A stretch of DNA of 62,284 nt from the NCBI GenBank assembly GCA_021776235.1, contig JAJFGG010000165.1:1-62284 (forward strand), written 5' to 3'. Position numbers and translations under genes: made by a program. Origin of the DNA: Alphaproteobacteria bacterium. GTDB taxonomy: Bacteria; Pseudomonadota; Alphaproteobacteria; GCA-2731375. Below the pieces are notes generated by a model. That model saw nothing but the letters and a program-made list of their open reading frames with translations, had not been told where the DNA came from and did not search any database. Of this stretch, positions 1-8,495 are shown piece after piece; within the stretch, counting starts at the first letter, position 1, and the number at the start of each line of letters is the position of its first letter.

Positions 1-177
1 TCTTGGGTCATTGCCAATGGCAAGATAATCATTGCCCGACAAGACAACATCGGAGGTCACGACGGACCGCCCCAGTATCACGGGACCGTCAGGGTAATGC
101 TCGAAATGATTGTCAATGCGCCGACGCAATGACGGCAATGCTGCGCCCATGGGCTGCGCGTCAAATCTAGAAGTCAT
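1..177 (-). CDS. alpha-oxoamine synthase-like PLP enzyme, N-terminal fragment
   Basis: Reading leftwards from an ATG at 177, the first 59 codons stay open to the window edge. The fragment ends with GNDYLAIGNDP, resembling the SNDYLGL-type motif near the N-terminus of 5-aminolevulinate synthase, 8-amino-7-oxononanoate synthase and 2-amino-3-ketobutyrate CoA ligase. These PLP enzymes condense an amino acid with an acyl-CoA. The PLP lysine would lie outside the window, so substrate and subtype cannot be told. The gene faces away from the histidine kinase at 718 and its promoter should lie in the AT-rich gap. The motif match is short, so the family call is moderate. Confidence 0.5.
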   Translation of the reverse strand, partial: MTSRFDAQPMGAALPSLRRRIDNHFEHYPDGPVILGRSVVTSDVVLSGNDYLAIGNDPR

Positions 178-717
178 GTGTCGCACTCACCCCATTCTTG
201 CGCTTAACTTCACTGAGTTTATTTTGGCGCCCGATCACCAACTGACCATCAGGATCCTAAATCACCCGTGAAATTATAGGGTTAAGGCGATGTCTTAGCA
301 ATGACTCTGAAGATAAATTTTCCGGACGACCAGGAAAATTCATATTTCAGTGTTACGTTAATATTTCCTAAGGTTATTTAAAGAAATTCATAATTCACAT
401 GGATTCTAGTTTATAAGGGCAAAGAATTCTGCAAAATAAAGTATAATAAAATAATTATAATGGTAAGTCTGTGTAATAAATTGAGTGTTATTTAAAGTTG
501 ACTGCGAGATCGTTTATTTTGTATAAATGAAGAAGGCATTCCGAAAGAATAACTATAACTATTTTCTTAAGACATTAGTATGCGGTTATACGCAATAATG
601 CAACATATACATAAATAGTAATTACGAGAAATCTCAAAATTAACCAATTGTAAACTATTTGCTGACAAATGTGACGCTAACGCCATTAAGAAATTTTGGC
701 GAAGGCGAGGTCGCTAC
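178..717. other. AT-rich intergenic gap between divergent genes
   Basis: This 540-base stretch holds no ORF I can support. Bases ~280-660 are strikingly AT-rich beside GC-rich neighbours, with many A/T runs. It separates two divergent genes and so should hold both promoters. I found no transposase remnant, tRNA or long inverted repeat. A GAGG-type ribosome binding site (gcgagg) lies about 7 bases before the ATG at 718. Confidence 0.6.
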
Positions 718-2115
718 ATGACGCTACTGCTGGGAAGGGTTAGGCGCTTCCTCGACCTCCTGGATTGGTTCATCCCGGAGGAGCTAAGGGAAAGCGATGA
801 AGAGCATCGCCGTCTGCGCGCGTTCGTGATCAGCCACGTCTGCGGCCCGCCCTTCGGCGCGGTCATTGCCTTGTCGTTGATCGCACAATTTCCCAGCTTT
901 GCCGCCTCCACCATCTTGGTCGCTGTGCTGCTGTTTTTGGCTTTCCCTTTCCTGCTACGCTGGACGAAAGCCAAACATCAGGTGGGTTTGGGTTCGCTGC
1001 TGCATTTCGTGACCCTGATCTTTTTTGTCTCCTACCATTATGGTGGCGTGCAATCCCCGGCCCTGCCCTGGACCCTGACAGTGCCGCTTGTCGCCATGTT
1101 CTTTGTCGACGGTGTTTACCGCTTAATTGGCCTTTCGTGTTATGCTGTTGGTTTTGTTGCCCTTGGCGGCCTGTACTTTTCCGGGCATGAGTTCCCCAGC
1201 AGTTTTGGCAGCGGCGAGGTTGGCGCAATCACGTTGATCTCGGTCATTTGTGCTGCCGGCTATGTCTCCGCCATGGCTCTCACCTACATCGGACTGTACG
1301 AGTTCTCCATCGCCCGGATCAGTTTGGCAAAGGAACAGGCGGAAGCCGCCAATCGCGCCAAGTCCGAGTTCCTGGCCACCATGAGTCATGAACTGCGTAC
1401 GCCATTGAACGCGATCATTGGTTTCTCACAAATGATCAACATCGAGGCGATGGGCCCGGTCGGCAACCCGGTATATGTCGAGTATGGCAGCGATATCGAG
1501 AAAAGTGGTCTGCATCTGCTGCAGATAATCAATGATATCCTCAATATCGCCAAGATTGAAGCCGGCAAGCTCGATCTCGATGCCGATGACATCAGTTACG
1601 CGGATTTGACGGAAGAAGCCGCCGCCATGCTTCGCAAGGCCATAGCGGACAAGCACATTTCCTTCAGCAACGAACTACCAGACGAAGAGCTGATTATTCA
1701 GGGCGATCACCAGTTGCTGCGGCAAGTGCTGATCAATCTTATTTCCAACGCGGTGAAGTACACCCAAGAGGATGGCGCAATATCGATCACGGTGGATACG
1801 TCCGACAATGCGTCGGTCAATTTTGCGGTAAGCGACAATGGTATCGGAATAGCCGAACAAGATATTGCCCGGGTCATGATGCCATTCGAGCAGGTCGAAA
1901 CTTCGCTGGCGCGGCTGCACGGCGGTGTCGGCTTGGGTCTACCCCTGACAAAGAAAATGGTCGAAGCGCACGGCGGTACGTTGACCCTGACCAGCACTGT
2001 CGGCGTGGGGACTACGGCGACGGTTTGGTTGCCTTTGGAACCGGCCGTGCAAAACCCAGTAATGGTGACACCGCTCAGGCGGACGCAGCAAAACGCCGAA
2101 CGATCGGCAGCATAG
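718..2115 (+). CDS. membrane sensor histidine kinase
   Basis: This 465-residue protein has about six hydrophobic segments between residues ~38 and 195, then a cytoplasmic kinase core. The HisKA box carries [14 protein letters not shown] with the likely phospho-acceptor His224. The HATPase domain shows the N box ([11 protein letters not shown]), G1 (DNGIGIA) and G2 (GGVGLGLPL). The core resembles the PleC/DivJ-type kinases common in Alphaproteobacteria, but no PAS or receiver domain is visible, so the signal would be sensed through the membrane domain. No response regulator gene is adjacent, making it an orphan kinase. A small gene follows after 12 bases. Confidence 0.88.
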   Translation: MTLLLGRVRRFLDLLDWFIPEELRESDEEHRRLRAFVISHVCGPPFGAVIALSLIAQFPSFAASTILVAVLLFLAFPFLLRWTKAKHQVGLGSLLHFVTLIFFVSYHYGGVQSPALPWTLTVPLVAMFFVDGVYRLIGLSCYAVGFVALGGLYFSGHEFPSSFGSGEVGAITLISVICAAGYVSAMALTYIGLYEFSIARISLAKEQAEAANRAKSEFLATMSHELRTPLNAIIGFSQMINIEAMGPVGNPVYVEYGSDIEKSGLHLLQIINDILNIAKIEAGKLDLDADDISYADLTEEAAAMLRKAIADKHISFSNELPDEELIIQGDHQLLRQVLINLISNAVKYTQEDGAISITVDTSDNASVNFAVSDNGIGIAEQDIARVMMPFEQVETSLARLHGGVGLGLPLTKKMVEAHGGTLTLTSTVGVGTTATVWLPLEPAVQNPVMVTPLRRTQQNAERSAA

Positions 2116-2127
2116 GAAGATGGTATC

Positions 2128-2454
2128 GTGAAATTATTGCTTGCCCAAAGTTCAGTTCAACAGTCACCGGAAGGTTTTGTACCCGGCAACGAAGTTCTGC
2201 GTCTGGCTGCGGAAATGTTCGAAGGCAACGGGCATTGTCCCGCCATTGATATTCACAACACGTGGCTCCGCCACTGGAACGGGCGGAAGATTTCTGTCGC
2301 CAGGTCGGATCTTGCGGAATTGATCGGCCGCGGCCTGCTCGAATACAATGGCGGCTGGACCGAGCACGGCCGCCGCGAACTGGCGCGGCAGGCCGGCATG
2401 GAGGCGCCGGTCGCTTTGGTCAGGCTGCCTCCCTATGCCACCTTGCGCCGATAA
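2128..2454 (+). CDS. conserved-looking hypothetical protein, 108 aa
   Basis: I do not recognise the family. The GTG start at 2128 has an AGGAAG ribosome binding site about 8 bases upstream, and the gene begins 12 bases after the histidine kinase, so the two are probably co-transcribed. The protein is soluble, without signal peptide or membrane segment. The second half (residues ~45-85, LAELIGRGLLEYNGGWTEHG) looks like a short winged-helix or dimerisation unit, which is inference only. It could be an accessory of the kinase. Confidence 0.55.
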   Translation: MKLLLAQSSVQQSPEGFVPGNEVLRLAAEMFEGNGHCPAIDIHNTWLRHWNGRKISVARSDLAELIGRGLLEYNGGWTEHGRRELARQAGMEAPVALVRLPPYATLRR

Positions 2455-2490
2455 GAACTCGTAGAGGTATCAGACGCGGGGCACACGCCA

Positions 2491-3288
2491 TCACTGCGGC
2501 GGCAGCTCTTCAGGCGAAGCGGCCTGCATTGCCGCTTTGCTGCGTAGACTAAAGCGGGGGCTGGCGTCGAGATAGCTGTGAGGATTGATTACCACGTTGC
2601 CATTGACCACGTTGACGGCGGCAAATGTGGGCGGTTCGTGGCAACCCTGCATGATCGAACTGCCGAAAGTGTAGACGAATTGATGCAGCGTGGAGTGCTG
2701 GCTGGATATGGGAATGCCGCGCCAGCTGCCGTGCAGCGGCCGGTGTACATGGCCAAAGAACAAATGTTTGATCCGGCCACCGCCAATCATTTCGGCCAAG
2801 GCCTCGCCGCCTTCAAGGCGCAGTGGAGGATGATGCAGAAATAGAAAGGTGTCTTGCTGTACCTGCGTATCCAACTGTCCGGTCAACCAATTCAGTCGCT
2901 GCTGGCAGAGCAGCCCGGCGACCTTACCTTCGTCCAGGGTGTCCATGACGATAAAGCGTTTGTCTTCTACTTCGAAAACATATTGTATGAAGCCGTTGTC
3001 ATCCACCGGCACCCCGGCAAAAACCTGACGAAAGGCTTCCCGGCCATCGTGATTGCCCAGCAATAGATAATGCGGCACCTGTAAATCCTTTAAGATGGTC
3101 CGCAAGGCCTTGTACTCTCCTACCGTACCCCGATTGACCAAATCGCCAGTCATCATGACGAAGGCTACATCCGTGAAATCCTGATTGATGCAGTCGATGG
3201 CCGCCTCCAGCCGGCCGCGTGGAGACAATCCGTACAACGGCTGATCTTCCGCCGTGATGTGCATATCGGTCATATGGATAAAGCGCAT
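2491..3288 (-). CDS. calcineurin-like metallophosphoesterase, CpdA-type
   Basis: A 265-residue cytoplasmic protein with the metallophosphoesterase signature in order: TDMHI near the N-terminus, GDLVNRG, GNHD, LHHPPL and GHVHRP. These residues bind the dinuclear metal centre. The arrangement matches class III cyclic-nucleotide phosphodiesterases (CpdA) and related phosphodiesterases, so hydrolysis of cAMP or another phosphodiester is likely; substrate is not provable here. I place the start at the ATG giving MRFIHMTDMH, because the motif begins within six residues; an in-frame start at 3309 adds seven unlikely residues. It converges with the gene at 2128. Confidence 0.8.
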   Translation of the reverse strand: MRFIHMTDMHITAEDQPLYGLSPRGRLEAAIDCINQDFTDVAFVMMTGDLVNRGTVGEYKALRTILKDLQVPHYLLLGNHDGREAFRQVFAGVPVDDNGFIQYVFEVEDKRFIVMDTLDEGKVAGLLCQQRLNWLTGQLDTQVQQDTFLFLHHPPLRLEGGEALAEMIGGGRIKHLFFGHVHRPLHGSWRGIPISSQHSTLHQFVYTFGSSIMQGCHEPPTFAAVNVVNGNVVINPHSYLDASPRFSLRSKAAMQAASPEELPPQ

Positions 3289-4090
3289 AACGATCCAACC
3301 TGTCCCCATGATCTGTCAATCGCCCGGAAATTCATCAATGGTCTTGCCCGGCTTTGCAAGCGGAATATGCCATATTTTCCATCGTTGGGACCAGATCGGG
3401 ATATCAAGATCGCCAGGGCGCAGCCACTGCCAGGTGTGAAGCAGCTGCGACCTGGCGCGCCGTCAGGGTTCATGGTGCCCCATCAACCCATATTGATCTC
3501 ACTATCCCGGTTACCAGCCAGGATCTGCCGGCGATAGTCGAAGACCTGCTCCATACTGGTCAGATGGTTTCCCAGCTTGCTGTGATTGATCGGCGTCAGG
3601 TTGGACAGTTTAAGTAGCCGGCGCAAGATTTCGCCATCTACCACGTCGGCGTCGATCACGTTGAGGCAACCCGGGTCCTGCTCGAATGCGCGGGCCGACG
3701 CCAGACCGCCGTAACTGGCCCAGGCCAGCAACATACGGTTGGTGCCATCATGGGCAACCAGCAACAGGTTGCGCCAACCCGGTTGCAACAGCAGCTCTTC
3801 CAGGCCGCCGACGACCCGGTCATAGAACGCCCGATACAGATCGCCACCGGCGAAACGGGCGCCAGGCTGGTCGGCTGTCTCCATGCAGTAGACGAATTCC
3901 GCATCAAGTTGTTCCTGGGATTTGCCGGCCGCGGGGCCGGAGTGGATTTCCTTCAGAACCGGAATTTCTTCCAACACAATACTTCGGCCTGCCAGCACGC
4001 CCTGAGCGGTCTGCATGGTGCGCGGCAGGCCAGTGCTTCATACCAACGAGCGCCGAAAGAGGCCCCTTGAGACGCCGGACCGAAGATTTA

Positions 4091-4150
4091 GGGTAGGAGC
4101 GTGCGTCGCGGCGATACGGGATATCGTGTGACGTGCGCGACGCCATCCGA
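4091..4150 (+). repeat. hairpin module, copy 1 (left half of element 1)
   Basis: A 60-nt unit beginning gggtaggag, with a central small hairpin gcgatacgggatatcg, ending cgacgccatccga. The flanking arms (gcgtgcgtcgc and gtgacgtgcgc) can pair with a few wobbles or mismatches. The same order of motifs recurs in three other copies in the window with different arm sequences. Confidence 0.7.
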
Positions 4151-4191
4151 AAGCTTCCATAAGGCGCCGTTTTGGTCGTCTGCAGCCCCCC

Positions 4192-4251
4192 TCGGATGGC
4201 GTCGTGAAGTCTTGACGATACCCCGTATCGCCTGCAACTTCACTCCTACCC
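4192..4251 (-). repeat. hairpin module, copy 2 (right half of element 1)
   Basis: Read on the minus strand it begins gggtaggag, has arm gtgaagt, central hairpin gcgatacggggtatcgtc, complementary arm acttcac, and ends gacgccatccgag. The arm pairing gtgaagt/acttcac is perfect although its sequence differs from copy 1. Confidence 0.72.
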
Positions 4252-4508
4252 GAGGGGGGCCGCAGACGATCTCAATGGGTCTCTATCGGCGCTCGTTGGT
4301 ATAAGGCGCGGTCAAAGGGTATGTCGGCCAGCAGTTCGCCCATGCGGGCGGCCTGCGCCTTGCCCCGGTCGGTCAAATCGACGAATTTCGGGTGGACCGG
4401 CTGGCCTTGCTCGTCGAAATAGCGCACCTCGCCGTGTCGCATCAGATAGATCCGGCGCCGGCCGGCGGTGCCCTCAAGAGCGTCACTCATGTCAATCGTC
4501 TCCCAGGC

Positions 4509-5462
4509 TCAACTTGGTGGCGGCATGGCGTCAATGGGGATCACTGCGCCGGGATACTGGATCACCTGTGCCGCCAAACGATGGCCGGCCCGGGCTGCCT
4601 CGACCCCGCTTTCGCCCAGCAGGCGGTGATAGAGATAGGCGGCGTTGAAGCTGTCGCCGGCGGCAGTGGTGTCCAGGGGCATGACGCCCGGCTGCGCCGG
4701 CAATTCCTCAATCTCCATACCGCGGCGCAGAAAACATCCGCCGGCGCCGTTTTTCAGGCAGATTTCCCCGACGCCCAGATCGGCGATGCGCCGGGCCGCC
4801 GTTGCAGGGTCCATGGCCCCGTGCAGCGCGCATTCATCGTCCAGGCCGGGTAGCGCTATATGACTGCGTCGATATATCTGGTCCATGGCTTGGCCGGCGG
4901 TGGCGGCATCTGGCCAGCCTCGCGGACGGTAGTTGCAGTCAAAGGCGATCCGGACGCCGGCTGACCGGGCCCGGTCCAACGCGTCCAGCAATTTGCCGCG
5001 GTCCGCCGTCGCCAGGATCGACAGGGTAATGCCTGAAAGATAGACAAGATCATATTGGCAAAGCGCCGCAGCCAGCGCCGCGCCCTGTTCCCCTTGCAAC
5101 ATCTCGCGGGCCGCGGCGGTGGCGCGCCAATAGTGAAAACTGCGTTCCCCTTGCGGGTCCGTACGAATTGTATAGAGGCCCGGCAGGCGGCCCGGCAGAC
5201 GTATCACTTTGTCCGTGCCGATACCTTCGTGTTGCCAGAAGCGCACCATTTCGTCGGAATAGGGGTCATCGCCCAATGCCGTCAGGTAGTCAACGGTACA
5301 TCCGCTGGCGCCTCCGGCGCTCCCGCCGCGGCAGAGGCGCGCCAGATAGACCGCCGTGTTCAAGGTATCGCCACCGTAGGCCAACGCCATGCCGCCATCC
5401 GCGCGGGTGCTCAACTCGATCATACATTCGCCGATCGCGGCGATTTTCATCTCTGTCGTCAT
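4509..5462 (-). CDS. kdgK: 2-dehydro-3-deoxygluconokinase (PfkB family)
   Basis: KdgK phosphorylates 2-keto-3-deoxygluconate to KDPG, feeding the lower Entner-Doudoroff pathway. The 317-residue protein shows KdgK-specific stretches (GECMIELS near residue 11, GGDTLNTAVYLARL, LYTIRTDPQGERSFHYWR) and the PfkB C-terminal signature DTTAAGDSFNAAYL with the catalytic Asp and anion hole. It is divergent from eda with about 60 bases between starts, so the pair probably shares a control region. An alternative start four codons in (MKIAAIGE) is possible. The broken phosphatase gene follows on the same strand. Confidence 0.88.
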   Translation of the reverse strand: MTTEMKIAAIGECMIELSTRADGGMALAYGGDTLNTAVYLARLCRGGSAGGASGCTVDYLTALGDDPYSDEMVRFWQHEGIGTDKVIRLPGRLPGLYTIRTDPQGERSFHYWRATAAAREMLQGEQGAALAAALCQYDLVYLSGITLSILATADRGKLLDALDRARSAGVRIAFDCNYRPRGWPDAATAGQAMDQIYRRSHIALPGLDDECALHGAMDPATAARRIADLGVGEICLKNGAGGCFLRRGMEIEELPAQPGVMPLDTTAAGDSFNAAYLYHRLLGESGVEAARAGHRLAAQVIQYPGAVIPIDAMPPPS

Positions 5463-5523
5463 GCCGGCGGGACTATAGTATCAGGTGGAGTGCCAGACAA
5501 TCGAAGGGGGTCAGGGCCGTTTC

Positions 5524-6153
5524 ATGACTGAATTGACAATTGAACGAGTAATGGCTCTGGCGCCGGTCATTCCGGTGCTGACCATCGAACGCCGGGAACA
5601 CGCGGTGCCCCTGGCAGAGGCCTTGGTCAAGGGTGGGCTGCGGGCCCTGGAAATCACCCTGCGTACCGATGCCGCTCTGGCGGCCATTGGCGCCATAGCC
5701 GCTGCGGTGCCGGATGCGGTGCCCGGCGTCGGTACAGTCACAACGCTTGAGGATTTGGCGAAGGCCAGGGCGGCGGGCGCCCGCTTTGCCGTCTCTCCCG
5801 GTTTCGACCCTGATTTGGCCGAGGCCGCACGCGACATGCCTTTCCTGCCCGGCATTGCCACGGCTAGCGAGGCGATGGCGGCCCAGCGCGCCGGTTTGCG
5901 CTGCCTGAAATTCTTTCCCGCCGAGGCAATGGGTGGCCGTGCTGTATTGCAAGCCCTTGCCGGACCCTTCGCGGGCCTTATCTTCTGTCCCACAGGTGGG
6001 ATCGGGCGCAACAACGCCGCGGGCTATCTTGACCTGAAAAATGTTCGTTGTGTCGGGGGCAGTTGGGTTGCCCCACGGGAGGCGGTTTTGGCGGAACAAT
6101 GGGATGTCATATCCGCGTTGGCGGCAGACGCTGCGGCATTGATGCCGCACTGA
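5524..6153 (+). CDS. eda: KDPG / KHG aldolase
   Basis: Eda cleaves 2-keto-3-deoxy-6-phosphogluconate to pyruvate and glyceraldehyde-3-phosphate. The 209-residue protein has the family motifs: PVIPVLTI, the catalytic Glu in ALEITLRT, GVGTV, SPGF, LPGIAT, and the Schiff-base Lys in LKFFPAE, then PTGGIG for phosphate binding. The start at 5524 follows a purine-rich ggggtcaggg; the frame is open upstream to 5485 but the family starts here. Pairing with divergent kdgK is biochemically coherent, since kinase and aldolase act in succession. Confidence 0.9.
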   Translation: MTELTIERVMALAPVIPVLTIERREHAVPLAEALVKGGLRALEITLRTDAALAAIGAIAAAVPDAVPGVGTVTTLEDLAKARAAGARFAVSPGFDPDLAEAARDMPFLPGIATASEAMAAQRAGLRCLKFFPAEAMGGRAVLQALAGPFAGLIFCPTGGIGRNNAAGYLDLKNVRCVGGSWVAPREAVLAEQWDVISALAADAAALMPH

Positions 6154-6270
6154 TGCCATGATGAGGGCAATCGGGAATTGACAGTAATTATTGCAAATGA
6201 AACTTTTCCGGTTTCAAACCGCGGCTGTTCTTGGCACAATGAGTTTCGTTAGGTAAATGGGAAGACTCGC

Positions 6271-7116
6271 ATGCAAACAATCCTGGTTCCCTTTTGTGAT
6301 GATGACCGCGCGGAGGCTGCCCTAAAAACAGCCCTGTTGATTTCGCAACGCTATGCCGGCCATGTGGAAGGTCTGCATGCATGGCGAACGCCACAAATCA
6401 TTGCTGGGGAAGGCGTGGTGTTCCCCTCTGAATCCCTGGCCCGGCTGACAGATGAATCGAAACAATTCGCGGCATCAGCTCACGAACGTTTTGACAGGGT
6501 GGTGAAGGCGCAGGACGTGCCCTACCGTGATATCGGCACGAAGGCCGAAGGTGTCAGTTGCAGCTGGCGCGAAGGCGAGGGGGTGGAAAGTGAAATCGTT
6601 GGCGATTATGGCAGGCTGTTTAATCTAATCGTTATGGGGCGTAGCGAATTGGGCACTTCCGTGGACTGGAAAGCCACTTTGGAAGCCGCCTTATTCGAAA
6701 GCGGCCGGCCGATCATTCTGGCTGCGGCGGAGGCGCCTGAGAATATCGGCCGGCACGCGGTTATTGCCTGGAACGGCGCGACCGAGACCGCGCGTACCAT
6801 CGCGGTTGCCATGCCCTTTTTACGCAACGCAGAGCGGGTTACCGTGCTGACCGTCGAGGGCGGCTTTGTACCCGGACCGTCCGCGGAAGAGGTCGCCCGG
6901 CATCTGGGCCGCAATGGTATCGACGCCACGACGATGACGGCGGCGCCGGGACGACGCAGCATTGGCGACGCCATGGTGGCCGAGGCCGCCTCGGCGGGAG
7001 GCGATATATTACTGAAGGGTGCCTTCACCAATAGCCGTCTGCGGCAAATGATTTTTGGCGGCGCCACCCGTGACATTATCAACGGCTCGGTCCTGCCTGT
7101 GTTGTTGGCCCGTTAG
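6271..7116 (+). CDS. tandem universal stress protein (UspA family)
   Basis: A 281-residue cytoplasmic protein made of two Usp-like halves. The first starts ILVPFCDD with an Asp at the usual position; the second ends GAFTNSRLRQMIFGGATRDII followed by PVLLAR, the usual C-terminal nucleotide-loop and strand of tandem Usp proteins in Alphaproteobacteria. The Gly-rich ATP loop is best kept in the second half. The gene is monocistronic. A TTGACA occurs upstream at 6178-6183 but I could not pair it with a convincing -10. Role in stress survival is inferred from the family. Confidence 0.78.
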   Translation: MQTILVPFCDDDRAEAALKTALLISQRYAGHVEGLHAWRTPQIIAGEGVVFPSESLARLTDESKQFAASAHERFDRVVKAQDVPYRDIGTKAEGVSCSWREGEGVESEIVGDYGRLFNLIVMGRSELGTSVDWKATLEAALFESGRPIILAAAEAPENIGRHAVIAWNGATETARTIAVAMPFLRNAERVTVLTVEGGFVPGPSAEEVARHLGRNGIDATTMTAAPGRRSIGDAMVAEAASAGGDILLKGAFTNSRLRQMIFGGATRDIINGSVLPVLLAR

Positions 7117-7171
7117 GCCAGTTCATGGTCCTTAACAGCCTGCTGGACAGCGTTTAGAGGGATTCGGATCA

Positions 7172-8110
7172 ATGGGCGATGACCCCATGGTCCGGCCCCG
7201 CTATACGGGCCTGGCCAGTTTCATGCGGGCCCCCTATCGGGAGAATTGGGACGAGGTCGATATTGGTCTAATTGGTGTGCCTTACGATGGTGGCGTGACC
7301 AATCGGCCGGGCGCCCGCCACGGCCCTCGGGAAATTCGCAATCAATCCAGTCTGATCCGTCGCATAAACCAGGCGACAAAAATTTGCCCTTACGATTTGT
7401 GCGAGGTTGCCGATTTGGGTGATGCCTGGGTCGAAAAACCTTTCGAACTGGAAAGCGCCTTGGCTGAAATCTCGGCTTTCTATAGCCGGGTACATGCCAT
7501 GGGCATCACGCCCTTGTCGGCGGGCGGCGATCATTCCGTAACCTTGCCCATCTTGCGGGCGATTGCCGCCCAGCCTGACCAGCCTCTTGGATTGATCCAT
7601 TTCGATGCCCATTGCGATACCGGAGACGATTATCTCGGTTCCAAGTTTCACCATGGGGCACCCTTTCGCCGGGCCGTGGAAGAAGGGCTTCTAGACCCCA
7701 AACGTTGTATTCAGATTGGTATTCGCGGCTCCCTGAACGATCTCGACATATGGTCGTTCAGTCACGATAGCGGCATGCGAGTGATCTATATCGAAGAGTT
7801 TTACGAACTCGGCGTGCAGGGCGTCATCGACGAGGCACACCGGGTCGTTGGCGCCGGTCCGGCCTACGTCAGTTTCGATGTGGACGGTCTGGACCCGGTC
7901 TATGCGCCGGGCACCGGGACCCCCGAAGTAGGGGGTTTTTCTACCCTGGAAGCGCAAATGATGCTGCGTGGCCTGACCGGTCTGAACTTGGTCGGGGGCG
8001 ATGTGGTTGAAGTCTCGCCACCGTTTGATCCCAGCGGCAATACCGCCCTGGTCGGCGCCACCATGATGTTTGAAATTCTATGCCTATTGGCCGAAACCAG
8101 GGCTATCTAG
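7172..8110 (+). CDS. agmatinase / ureohydrolase family enzyme
   Basis: This 312-residue enzyme belongs to the arginase/agmatinase family, which hydrolyses guanidino compounds to urea plus an amine. The binuclear Mn ligands are all visible: GGDHS, HFDAHCDT and SFDVDGLDPVYAPGTGTPE, with a downstream ExSPP element (EVSPPFDPSG). It resembles agmatinases and guanidinobutyrase/guanidinopropionase more than arginases; the exact substrate cannot be read from sequence. It converges with the cupin gene and the two stop codons share one CTAG (8107-8110). Confidence 0.82.
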   Translation: MGDDPMVRPRYTGLASFMRAPYRENWDEVDIGLIGVPYDGGVTNRPGARHGPREIRNQSSLIRRINQATKICPYDLCEVADLGDAWVEKPFELESALAEISAFYSRVHAMGITPLSAGGDHSVTLPILRAIAAQPDQPLGLIHFDAHCDTGDDYLGSKFHHGAPFRRAVEEGLLDPKRCIQIGIRGSLNDLDIWSFSHDSGMRVIYIEEFYELGVQGVIDEAHRVVGAGPAYVSFDVDGLDPVYAPGTGTPEVGGFSTLEAQMMLRGLTGLNLVGGDVVEVSPPFDPSGNTALVGATMMFEILCLLAETRAI

Positions 8111-8475
8111 GGTACATCCTCGGGAAAAATCTCGACCACCCGGTCAGGTGAGGCATGTACGCCGTAGGTCTCCAACGGCTTCGTGCCGGTAACGCGAAAT
8201 CCATGTTTGACGTTCGCTGGCAGCACCAGGGTGACGCCGGGACCGATGCTTGTCAGGCCCTCCTGTCCGTCGATCCAGGCCTCGCCCGTCCCTGCTACCA
8301 CGGTCACCACTTCCATATAGGGATGGGAATGGGTGCCTGTGGAATAGCCCGGTTGAGAGACCTGTAAACCAAGGCGAATGGGCGTGGAGCCGTCTTCGTC
8401 TCCGACAATGGTTTGATAGGTCGCGCCACCTGGGAAAGCTTGTTTGGGAACCTTCTTTACATCGATTACCGGCAT
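8107..8475 (-). CDS. small cupin-domain protein
   Basis: A 122-residue single-domain cupin. The first motif shows THSHPYMEVVTVVAGTGEAW, with two His and one Glu as probable metal ligands; the second contains NVKHGFRV with a His. The ATG at 8475 is preceded by a strong GGAGG, so the longer upstream reading frame is not used. It lies 20 bases after the haloalkane dehalogenase on the same strand, so the two are probably co-transcribed. The reaction is unknown. Confidence 0.78.
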   Translation of the reverse strand: MPVIDVKKVPKQAFPGGATYQTIVGDEDGSTPIRLGLQVSQPGYSTGTHSHPYMEVVTVVAGTGEAWIDGQEGLTSIGPGVTLVLPANVKHGFRVTGTKPLETYGVHASPDRVVEIFPEDVP

Positions 8476-8495
8476 GTCATCCTCCAAACCAGTTT

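Larger units (their letters stand above)
4040..4302. mobile_element. MITE-like inverted-repeat element 1, inserted in a phosphatase gene
   Basis: The ends are inverted repeats. From 4040 the sequence starts ataccaacgagcgccg and the other end, ending at 4302, is its exact reverse complement for 16 bases, continuing imperfectly to ~33 bases. TA lies at 4041-4042 and 4300-4301, compatible with a TA target, although a TA inside the repeat gives the same picture. No transposase ORF fits in 263 bp, so it would be non-autonomous. Inside are two ~60-nt hairpin modules in opposite orientation (4091-4150 and 4192-4251). It interrupts a phosphatase gene, which is the best evidence for mobility. Confidence 0.8.
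3483..4490 (-). pseudogene. histidine phosphatase (phosphoglycerate mutase-like) split by an insertion
   Basis: Two reading frames together make one histidine phosphatase. The N-terminal piece (4490 to ~4303) carries the catalytic LMRHGE box and LTDRGKAQAARMGE. The C-terminal piece (~4039 to 3483) resumes with LPRTMQTAQG and holds the second active-site histidine (LVAHDGTNR). Between them lies a 263-bp inverted-repeat element. Read through, the N-terminal piece ends in the element (stop near 4272), so the RHG and second-His halves are never joined. Removing the element while keeping one TA (259 bp) does not restore the frame, so further change has occurred or the insertion was imprecise. The 534-base C-terminal ORF could still be translated but would lack the nucleophile. 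The gene lies just upstream of kdgK on the same strand. Confidence 0.85.

Noticed and set aside
4040-4302. Inverted repeats as a CRISPR or phage attachment site
   Set aside because: Only two long inverted arms, no regular direct repeats or spacers, and no integrase nearby.
6178-6183. TTGACA upstream of the universal stress protein as a sigma-70 -35 box
   Set aside because: No acceptable -10 hexamer at 16-18 bases downstream.
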